A stretch of 10,357 nucleotides of DNA, taken from NCBI GenBank assembly GCA_004297235.1, contig SCUR01000205.1, positions 1-10,357 on the forward strand, written 5' to 3'. This stretch comes from Candidatus Manganitrophaceae bacterium. GTDB taxonomy: Bacteria; Nitrospirota; Nitrospiria; SBBL01; Manganitrophaceae. Of this stretch, positions 1 to 5,862 are shown piece after piece (position 1 is the stretch's first letter; every line of letters begins with the position of its first letter). The position numbers and the translations under genes were made by a program. Below the pieces are notes generated by a model. The model saw only the letters and a list, made by a program, of their open reading frames with translations, did not search any database and had not been told where the DNA came from.

Positions 1-965
1 AGGAAGCCGAAGCGATCATGACCCGCCGCGCCTCCAAACGAATCGAGATGGCGCTCGGGGATGAAGAAGCCGGGGAACTCGGCCTCACCTGCGGCGGGAA
101 TGTCGACGTCCTCATCGATTATCTCGATTTCTCCAATCCGGCAGACCCGGTGATCCGGCTGCATGAGTTGGCCCGTCAAGAGATGCAGGAGGGACGACGG
201 TCGGCGCTCGTGACCTTGGTCAGTCCTGCGGACGGCGGTCCCGCTTCCTTCCGGAAGCGGATACTGATCGGCGGTGATGGAAGGGTGCATGGCACGCTCG
301 GTCATCCAATCGATGCCCTGCGTGAGCAGATCGTTGAGGACGCCCGAAGCCTCATGTCGACCGGAAGATCTCGGATGCAGTCTTACGGCGTTGAAGGAGA
401 AGGGGCGATCCAGCTCTTCATCGAAGTCTTCGGGCCGCCGTTTCCCCTGATTATTTTCGGAGGCAGTCACGTGGCGATCCCGTTGGTGTCGATGGCCAAG
501 ACGCTCGGCCTGCGGACCGTGGTGGTCGATGGCCGGCCCCGCTTCGCAAACCGGGAGCGCTTTCCGGAGGCGGATGAGGTCATTGTGGGGATTCCCTCCG
601 AAGTCGCTGAACGCCTGGCGTTGGACGCCACGACCTCCCTCGTTCTGCTGACCCATGATTATAAATTCGAAGTGCCGGTATTGAGACGGGCCCTCGCCAC
701 CGATTGCGGTTATATCGGTCTGCTCGGCAGTCGAAGGCGAGGAAAGGCGATTCTCGATCTGCTGCGCGAGCAGGGGGTTGAAGCGGCGCAGCTTCAGAGG
801 GTGCGTGTGCCGGTCGGCCTCAATATCGGCGCGCAGACCGCGCCGGAGATCGCCCTGAGCATCCTTGCCGAGATCCTCGCGGTTCGAAACGGCCGATTCG
901 GCGGATCGCTGAGCGAGGCCGATCGACTGCCCGCCGGAATCGTGAAATCAAACGCCCTCTGTTGA
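1..965 (+). CDS. XdhC/CoxI-family molybdoenzyme maturation protein (5' partial)
   Basis: Maturation factor of the XdhC/CoxI family; relatives bind molybdenum cofactor, hold it during sulfuration and pass it to xanthine dehydrogenase- or CO dehydrogenase-type enzymes. Numbering from the ATG at 18, GLTCGG (residues 22-27) is the end of a first XdhC domain, residues about 45-136 look like a second copy, and residues about 143-290 form the C-terminal Rossmann domain (FGGSHVA at 147-153, VVDGRPRFAN, LTHDYK, GYIGLLGSRRR, then a GLNIGAQTAPEIA stretch). The frame stays open to the window edge (codons for EAEAI precede the ATG), and the CGG motif is too close to that ATG, so the true start lies upstream. 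The scaffold gene follows 16 nt after the stop, so the three genes are probably one operon. The usual GAGHVA motif reads GGSHVA here. The family is clear; the client enzyme is unknown. Confidence 0.87.
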   Translation, partial: EAEAIMTRRASKRIEMALGDEEAGELGLTCGGNVDVLIDYLDFSNPADPVIRLHELARQEMQEGRRSALVTLVSPADGGPASFRKRILIGGDGRVHGTLGHPIDALREQIVEDARSLMSTGRSRMQSYGVEGEGAIQLFIEVFGPPFPLIIFGGSHVAIPLVSMAKTLGLRTVVVDGRPRFANRERFPEADEVIVGIPSEVAERLALDATTSLVLLTHDYKFEVPVLRRALATDCGYIGLLGSRRRGKAILDLLREQGVEAAQLQRVRVPVGLNIGAQTAPEIALSILAEILAVRNGRFGGSLSEADRLPAGIVKSNALC

Positions 966-970
966 AAAGG

Positions 971-984
971 GGAGGAGCTTTATT
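971..984 (+). promoter_or_regulatory. Ribosome binding site that decides a non-standard ATT start
   Basis: GGAGGAG (971-977) is followed by CTTT and then ATT at 982-984. The ATT falls where family members normally have the initiator Met (just before LY). The site lies in the 16-nt gap after the xdhC stop. The strong Shine-Dalgarno match and the conserved residues starting at the next codon are visible in the sequence; actual use of ATT is inference. Confidence 0.65.
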
Positions 985-1365
985 TTATACGGGGAGCACA
1001 TCCAAGAACACGCTCGGCGGCCCAGAAACGTCGGCTCTTTAGAGAACCCCGACGTCCGGCACGAAGCGGTGAATCCTCTCTGCGGCGATCGGATCCGGAT
1101 CGAGGCGAAACTGGATCAGGATCAAAAAATTTCCGAGATCCGGTTTCGCGGCGACGCCTGCATGATCGGCCAGGCGGCCGGCTCCATTCTGACCGAGATG
1201 GTGAAAGGGTGGCCGATCGAAACAGTGGAGGCGCTGAAGCCGTCCGACCTTTTGAATGCCTTGGAAACCCCCGTCCGACCGGCCCGGGTCCAATGTGCGC
1301 TGCTTCCTCTCGATATCCTTCAATCCGGGATCGCCTCCTATCGGCGCCTCCATCGGGTGTCCTAA
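982..1365 (+). CDS. sufU: SufU/IscU-type iron-sulfur scaffold or sulfurtransferase, probable ATT start
   Basis: U-type protein that accepts sulfur from a cysteine desulfurase, either building Fe-S clusters (IscU) or relaying sulfur (SufU). Read from ATT at 982 it has 127 residues: an N-terminal LYGEHIQEHARRPRNVG segment typical of the family, NPLCGD (Cys34, Asp36), GDACMIGQ (Cys60) and RVQCALLP (Cys105). All three ligand cysteines and the Asp are present. The nearest standard in-frame start, GTG at 1069, would remove the first 29 residues, including conserved ones. The frame is closed by TGA at 943-945, and no ATG, GTG or TTG lies between that stop and 1069. GGAGGAG at 971-977 sits 4 nt before the ATT, so ATT is the best start. 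The Cys60-Cys105 spacing is IscU-like, without the insertion of Bacillus SufU, yet the His before the last Cys in IscU is Gln here. sufS begins 1 nt after the stop. Confidence 0.85.
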   Translation: MLYGEHIQEHARRPRNVGSLENPDVRHEAVNPLCGDRIRIEAKLDQDQKISEIRFRGDACMIGQAAGSILTEMVKGWPIETVEALKPSDLLNALETPVRPARVQCALLPLDILQSGIASYRRLHRVS

Positions 1366-1366
1366 G

Positions 1367-2608
1367 ATGTCTTCTCCTCGAAGAGAACTGAACAGTGAAT
1401 CGATCCGAAAAGATTTCCCGATTCTGGGCCGGACGATTCATGGGAAGCCGCTCATCTATCTCGACAACGCCGCGACATCGCAGAAGCCCTACCCCGTCAT
1501 CGAGCAGATCGCCTCCTACTACGGACGTTCCAACGCCAATGTCCACCGGAGCATCCACACCCTCGGTGAAGAAGCGACGGCGCTCTACGAAGAGGCGAGA
1601 GACACGGTCTGCCGCTTTATCCATGCGCCGAGCCGCGAAGGAGTGATCTTCACACGGGGGACGACCGAAGCGATCAACCTCGTCGCTTTCAGTTGGGGGC
1701 GAGCCCACCTCCACCCGGGCGATGAAATCCTTCTCTCCGTTTTGGAGCACCACAGCAACCTCCTTCCATGGCAGCTTCTGGCGGAAGAGAAGAGGGCGAA
1801 ACTGGTCTTCCTCGATATCGACGAGGAGGGACGGCTGCCGTTGGACCGACTCGACCGGCTCCTGACCGATCGAACGCGCCTGGTGGCCGTCACGGGCGCC
1901 TCGAACGTGATGGGCACGATCATTCCCCTCCGTCGGATTGTAGAACGGGCGCATGCGGCCGGGGCGGTGGTGATGGTGGACGGCGCCCAGCGGGTTCCTC
2001 ATCTGGCCGTCGATGTGCAGGAGATCGGATGTGATTTTTTGGCTTTCTCAGGACACAAGATGCTCGGTCCGACCGGCGTCGGTGTGCTCTATGGGAAGCC
2101 GGAGCTGCTTGAGCAGATGCCTCCTTTTTTGGTCGGCGGAGAGATGGTCCGAGAGGTGTGGCCGGACCGGGCGACCTGGAATGCGCTCCCCGGGAAGTTC
2201 GAGGCGGGCACGCCCAGCATGGCGGGGGCGATCGGCCTGGGAGCGGCCGTCACGTATCTCGATCGACTCGGCATGGAGGCGGTCCGTGCGCACGGGGAGG
2301 GATTGGTTCGGGAGGCCTGGGCCGCGCTGTCGAAATTAGACGGGGTGACCCTCTGCGGCCCGCCCCCGTCGGAAGAGCGGGTCCCGCTGATTTCTTTTCA
2401 CTGTCGAGGCATCCATCCGCACGATCTTGCCGCTGCGCTGGATGAAGACGGCATCGCCGTCCGCGCCGGCCGGCACTGCGCCGACCCGCTGATGAGGCGT
2501 CTCGGCGTCCCGGGGACGGTCCGGGCCAGTTTTTACCTCTATAATACCCGCGACGACGTGCAGGCCTTCGTTCAGTCCGTTCAACGTGCGATCGATCTTT
2601 TATCGTAA
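1367..2608 (+). CDS. sufS: Group II cysteine desulfurase (SufS/CsdA type)
   Basis: PLP enzyme that removes sulfur from L-cysteine, giving alanine and an enzyme persulfide for Fe-S clusters or other sulfur acceptors. The 413 residues match the usual SufS length. Visible features: YLDNAATSQKP (31-41), LEHHSN with the PLP-stacking His129, DGAQ (205-208), SGHK with Schiff-base Lys231, and the RAGRHC loop with catalytic Cys371, then RASFYLYNT near the C-terminus. The ATG at 1367 is chosen because homology begins within a few residues (IRKDFPIL); the longer in-frame ORF from 1256 would add 37 unrelated residues and overlap the scaffold gene. There is no clear ribosome binding site, but the 1-nt gap after the scaffold stop (TAA-G-ATG) suggests translational coupling. 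The order scaffold then desulfurase, without sufBCD, differs from the common suf operon. A role in molybdenum cofactor sulfuration is possible from the xdhC neighbour. Confidence 0.93.
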   Translation: MSSPRRELNSESIRKDFPILGRTIHGKPLIYLDNAATSQKPYPVIEQIASYYGRSNANVHRSIHTLGEEATALYEEARDTVCRFIHAPSREGVIFTRGTTEAINLVAFSWGRAHLHPGDEILLSVLEHHSNLLPWQLLAEEKRAKLVFLDIDEEGRLPLDRLDRLLTDRTRLVAVTGASNVMGTIIPLRRIVERAHAAGAVVMVDGAQRVPHLAVDVQEIGCDFLAFSGHKMLGPTGVGVLYGKPELLEQMPPFLVGGEMVREVWPDRATWNALPGKFEAGTPSMAGAIGLGAAVTYLDRLGMEAVRAHGEGLVREAWAALSKLDGVTLCGPPPSEERVPLISFHCRGIHPHDLAAALDEDGIAVRAGRHCADPLMRRLGVPGTVRASFYLYNTRDDVQAFVQSVQRAIDLLS

Positions 2609-2664
2609 GGCCAAAATCAAATGTGTGACCGTCGATCGCGGCAGGCGCTTCGGCTTTCAATTCT

Positions 2665-4182
2665 TCAGACGGTATTTTGGTCCGATCGATTGATCTCTAA
2701 TCGGAAGTTGTTCACAAGCACCATCAGATCGCTTCCCATCTGGGCCAGCTTCTTGGAAGCGACCAGGATCTCCGCGGCCGTTTTCGCCGTGTTTTTGGAA
2801 GCGTCGGCCACCCCTGCGATGCTCTGGTTCACTTCATTGGTTCCTTGCGCCGCCTCCGCGACCCGGCCACTGATCTGGTTCGTCGTCGCGGTCTGCTCTT
2901 CCACCGCCCCCGAAATGTCGATCGAGATCTGATTGATCTGAGCGATGATCTCCCCGATCTTTCTGATCTCTGAGATCGCCTGTTGGGTATCCCCCTGGAT
3001 GGCGCTGATTTTTTGAGTAATCTCCTCGGTCGCCTTGGCCGTCCGCGTGGCCAGATCCTTCACCTCGTTCGCCACCACCGCAAACCCCTTTCCGGCCTCC
3101 CCCGCCCGCGCCGCTTCGATGGTGGCATTCAGGGCCAAGAGATTAGTCTGCTGGGCGATGGCGGTAATCACCTTGACCACCTTTCCGATTTCGCTGCTCG
3201 ATTCCCCCAGCTTGGAAATGGTGGTGTTGGTCGAGTCGGCCATTTGCACCGCCTGGGTCGTGATCTGCGTCGCATTCACGACATTCCTGGAGATCTCTTT
3301 GAGGGTGGTCGAGATCTCCACGGAAGCCGCCGCCACCTCTCCGACCGTCCGGTTGATCTCCTGGCTGGTCGAAGAGACCCTGCTGGCCAGACGCTCCGTT
3401 TCCGAAGAATTGGCGTCCATTTGCTGGCTCGCGGTCGAGAGCGCCCCGGAGGAGAGGGTGATCTGCTTGCAGCTGTCGCGAACGGCGTAGACCAGCTCCT
3501 GCATCACTTTTTTCAGGCTGGCCGACATTTCCGAGAAGGCGCGGGCGAGGATGCCGATTTCATCTTGTGCGGCGAGGAGCTTCGATTCGACCCCCACGGT
3601 CAAATCCCCCTGCGCCACCTTCCCGATGACTCCGACCAGATGGGCCAGGGGCCGAGTGATTCCCCGAAAGAGAATCGTCACGCCGAGAATAAGCAGGACC
3701 AACGCCACCAGATTGCTGAGGACCACCTTTTGGATGCCGCTGCGCAGGGTTTTCGAAAGGGTCTGCTGGCTGAACCCGATCTGAAGGTATCCGATCGGCT
3801 TTCCATCTCCCCGGACGCTTTGGATGTCCCGGTCGTAAATCGACAGCGAGCTCAAGTTACTGGGAGGTTTGCTGCTCTCCGTCAGCGGTTTTCGATCGGC
3901 ATCGTAAAAAATGACAAAGACCACATCGGGGTCTTTCAAGGCTTCCTTGACGAACAGTTCCAACGCCATCAGATCGTAATTCATGACGTAGCTGGCGCTG
4001 ATCTGGGCAACGACGTTGGCCAGGGAGTTTCCTTTTGATTCCATCAACGACCGGACGGTGGCATGATTTTCATTGATCATGAGGGTTCCCAACCCGCCCA
4101 GCAAGACCATCATGAAGAGGAGGGTCGGGATCAAGAATTTCTTGCTGATCGAGTTCAACCTCAACACTTTCTGAAACGCCAT
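2665..4182 (-). CDS. Methyl-accepting chemotaxis protein
   Basis: Membrane chemoreceptor of 505 residues that would control CheA through CheW. Order of parts: TM1 at about 16-36, an extracytoplasmic sensor of about 115 residues (37-151; it includes VVFVIFYDADRK and a GKPIGYLQIGF strand reminiscent of small Cache/PAS-like sensors), TM2 at about 153-173, HAMP at about 172-228 (ITRPLAHLV, DEIGILARAF), then a long coiled-coil signalling domain with the invariant hairpin tip at about 343-377 (QQTNLLALNATIEAARAGE, GFAVVANEV). The C-terminus (DQNTV) has no NWETF-type CheR tether. The ATG at 4182 is preferred: AGGGG lies 4 nt upstream and it begins 16 nt after the binding-protein stop. The 525-residue version from 4242 would overlap that gene by 44 nt and add a basic, non-family tail. 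Co-transcription with the binding protein suggests the ligand is sensed through that partner. Confidence 0.92.
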   Translation of the reverse strand: MAFQKVLRLNSISKKFLIPTLLFMMVLLGGLGTLMINENHATVRSLMESKGNSLANVVAQISASYVMNYDLMALELFVKEALKDPDVVFVIFYDADRKPLTESSKPPSNLSSLSIYDRDIQSVRGDGKPIGYLQIGFSQQTLSKTLRSGIQKVVLSNLVALVLLILGVTILFRGITRPLAHLVGVIGKVAQGDLTVGVESKLLAAQDEIGILARAFSEMSASLKKVMQELVYAVRDSCKQITLSSGALSTASQQMDANSSETERLASRVSSTSQEINRTVGEVAAASVEISTTLKEISRNVVNATQITTQAVQMADSTNTTISKLGESSSEIGKVVKVITAIAQQTNLLALNATIEAARAGEAGKGFAVVANEVKDLATRTAKATEEITQKISAIQGDTQQAISEIRKIGEIIAQINQISIDISGAVEEQTATTNQISGRVAEAAQGTNEVNQSIAGVADASKNTAKTAAEILVASKKLAQMGSDLMVLVNNFRLEINRSDQNTV

Positions 4183-4198
4183 CTTTCCCCTGATCCTT

Positions 4199-5338
4199 TC
4201 ATTCTTTGAGGTTTTGGATCGTGACCGCTTTCCCGTTTTCAATCTTCGTCAAAAAGATCTGGTGCAAGCCTTGATGGTCGGTCGGGCTGAACGAGATCTT
4301 CAGGCCTCCCGCATCCATGCTGAGATTTTCAAAAGTGGAAATAAAAGATTCGCGGGTGAGGGGAGCGGTTCTCTTCAGCGCTTCGACCACCACCTTGGCG
4401 CCGACATAACTCTCCAGCGCCACCGGGTCGGGGGCAATCCCGGCGGCTTTCATATCCGAGAGAAATTCTTTCACGACCGGCAGGGAGCTGTCGCCGGGGT
4501 TCGGCACAATTTGAGTGGCAATGAGCCCTTCGGCGGCCTTTCCCGCCTCGCGCAGCAGGGCGGCTGTGCCCGATGAAACGACTAAAAATTTGGGGGCGAA
4601 TCCGCGCTCCTTCGCCTTTTTGAGAAAGGCGGCGCAAGGCATATAGGTACAGGCCATCACCACCGCTTCGGGATTCGCTTTCATCAGCGCGTCCAAGGCT
4701 TCATCGACATTGACGGTATTGCGTTCATATTGGCCGTCTCCGACCAGCGTCATATTCCGTTTACGCAACGCCCGCATCAGCCCGGAGCGGCCCGCTTCCC
4801 CCATGGCGTCCGTCTGAAAAAAGACGCCGATCTTCCGGATATGAAGATCCTGGGTCAGGCGTTCGACCATCACTTCGACCTCGTCGGCATAACTTGCGCG
4901 GACGTTGAAAATATATTTATTGACCGGATTGCGAATCACTTCGGCCCCCGTGAGCGGGGCGAGATAGGGGACGCCCGCCCTCGTGACGATCGGCACGATC
5001 GCCGCGGAGTTCGGCGAGCCGATATACCCGAATAAAGCGAACACCTTTTCCTCTTCGATCAGTTTCCGGGTATTCGTGATGGTCAGGGGAGGTTGGTAGA
5101 CGTCATCGTAAACGATCAGCCTGATTTTGCGGCCCCCGATCCCTCCGGCGGCGTTCACCTTGTTGAAGTAAATCGCGGCGCCGTCCCTCATCATAAAACC
5201 CAATGCCGAAACGGGTCCGCTCTGAGCGTTGGTCATACCGATCAAAATCTCTTTGTCTGTGATCCCGTCCTCCGCCCATGAAAAGGGGGCCGATAGAAGC
5301 AAGAGGAGAACGAACATCCATCTTTTCGCTTTTAACAT
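4199..5338 (-). CDS. Periplasmic ligand-binding protein, LivK/branched-chain amino acid type
   Basis: Type I periplasmic binding protein (Peripla_BP_6 class, as in LivK) of 379 residues. It starts with a signal peptide: basic MLKAKRW, a FVLLLLLSAPF core and a likely signal peptidase I site after SWA. The mature part opens with ITDKEILIGMTNAQSGP and carries NAAGGIGGRKIRLIVYDD, LIEEEKVFALFGYIGSPN, and later SYVGAKVVVEALK, all family hallmarks. Ligands in this family include branched-chain amino acids, amides, urea and aromatic acids; the actual ligand cannot be read here. The ATG at 5338 is chosen because it opens the signal peptide and has GGAG 7 nt upstream; the in-frame ATG at 5524 would bury the signal behind 62 residues and lacks a ribosome site. 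No permease or ATPase gene accompanies it; the next gene, 16 nt on, is a chemoreceptor, so a sensory role is inferred. Confidence 0.9.
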   Translation of the reverse strand: MLKAKRWMFVLLLLLSAPFSWAEDGITDKEILIGMTNAQSGPVSALGFMMRDGAAIYFNKVNAAGGIGGRKIRLIVYDDVYQPPLTITNTRKLIEEEKVFALFGYIGSPNSAAIVPIVTRAGVPYLAPLTGAEVIRNPVNKYIFNVRASYADEVEVMVERLTQDLHIRKIGVFFQTDAMGEAGRSGLMRALRKRNMTLVGDGQYERNTVNVDEALDALMKANPEAVVMACTYMPCAAFLKKAKERGFAPKFLVVSSGTAALLREAGKAAEGLIATQIVPNPGDSSLPVVKEFLSDMKAAGIAPDPVALESYVGAKVVVEALKRTAPLTRESFISTFENLSMDAGGLKISFSPTDHQGLHQIFLTKIENGKAVTIQNLKE

Positions 5339-5600
5339 TGCAATCTCCGTCAGAGGGAACCAACGTTCGTGAGTCGTGGGATCTTCATCGTCAGGATCTC
5401 CTCGAATAAGGACGCCCGGTCGGTGCGCTATATTGCCAATGATTTTGCTTATGATTCCGTGCAGCGCGGCGGCTGCCGTCGTTGCGGGTCGAGCCTCGGT
5501 GGCGATCACGACCGTTTCCATCACGGTATGGAGAGGAGCGGGTCGCCTGCTCCTTGGAAAGTCTTCTCCTTTCAGTCGGATTTGGATTTACGAGGAATCA
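5339..5600 (-). other. Long 5' leader of the binding-protein/chemoreceptor operon
   Basis: This non-coding stretch follows the predicted promoter. Near its 5' end it can form two adjacent hairpins: GAAAG/CTTTC (5557-5561 with 5569-5573, 7-nt loop) and AGGAGC/GCTCCT (5534-5539 with 5549-5554, 9-nt loop). I recognise no known riboswitch class. The in-frame extension of the binding protein through 5339-5524 has no ribosome site and no family similarity, so I treat it as untranslated. Confidence 0.35.
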
Positions 5601-5606
5601 GTCGAA

Positions 5607-5634
5607 AGTATAACATCGAAATTGAACCTGTCTA
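5607..5634 (-). promoter_or_regulatory. Sigma-70-type promoter for the binding-protein/chemoreceptor operon
   Basis: Read on the minus strand: TAGACA (-35, 5629-5634), a 16-nt spacer, then TATACT (-10, 5607-5612), preceded by TGT as an extended -10. Five of six bases match at each box. The predicted transcript would start near 5600, giving a leader of about 260 nt before the ATG at 5338. It lies in the 470-bp gap downstream of icd, so this operon is probably transcribed separately. The boxes are seen; activity is inferred. Confidence 0.55.
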
Positions 5635-5733
5635 TATTTACATCGTGCGAACGAGGGAAGTTCAGTAAAGGGGCTCACTCACTGATTTCTTAAATTCGGG
5701 TGGACCCGTGCGGAACGGTTGGGAGAAGGGGTT

Positions 5734-5862
5734 ATGATCCGGGTCGGTCGGGGAAAAGCTGGAATCAAGGAGCGTTCGCTGGCGATGGCGATCATCGGAC
5801 TTTTCATTTTACATCTGTTTGATGATCGCATCGGAAAATTCAGAGCAGGTCGCTTGTTTTGA
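5734..5862 (+). CDS. Possible 42-residue small membrane protein, convergent with icd
   Basis: A short ORF begins at ATG 5734 with GGAG (5722-5725) 8 nt upstream, a good ribosome site. It encodes a basic N-terminus (MIRVGRGKAGIKER) followed by a hydrophobic stretch (SLAMAIIGLFILHLF) that could span or enter a membrane, and ends at TGA 5860-5862. The last 54 nt overlap the 3' end of icd on the opposite strand, so part of its openness may only reflect icd coding constraints. I recognise no family. It is a candidate, not a confident gene. Confidence 0.2.
   Translation: MIRVGRGKAGIKERSLAMAIIGLFILHLFDDRIGKFRAGRLF

Noticed and set aside
980..2002. 340-residue minus-strand ORF opposite sufU and sufS
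   Set aside because: Low-complexity Arg/Gly/His-rich translation lying opposite two genes with clear family motifs; a high-GC shadow frame.
2609..2664. Terminator between the convergent sufS and chemoreceptor genes
   Set aside because: No stem with a T-run is visible in these 56 bases; only weak GC-rich pairing.
2983..4038. 351-residue plus-strand ORF opposite the chemoreceptor
   Set aside because: Composition is Arg/Gly/Asp-rich without any domain, and the opposite strand carries the unmistakable MCP hairpin.
5339..5524. 62-residue N-terminal extension of the ligand-binding protein
   Set aside because: It would place the signal peptide internally, has no Shine-Dalgarno site, and the downstream ATG 5338 has one.
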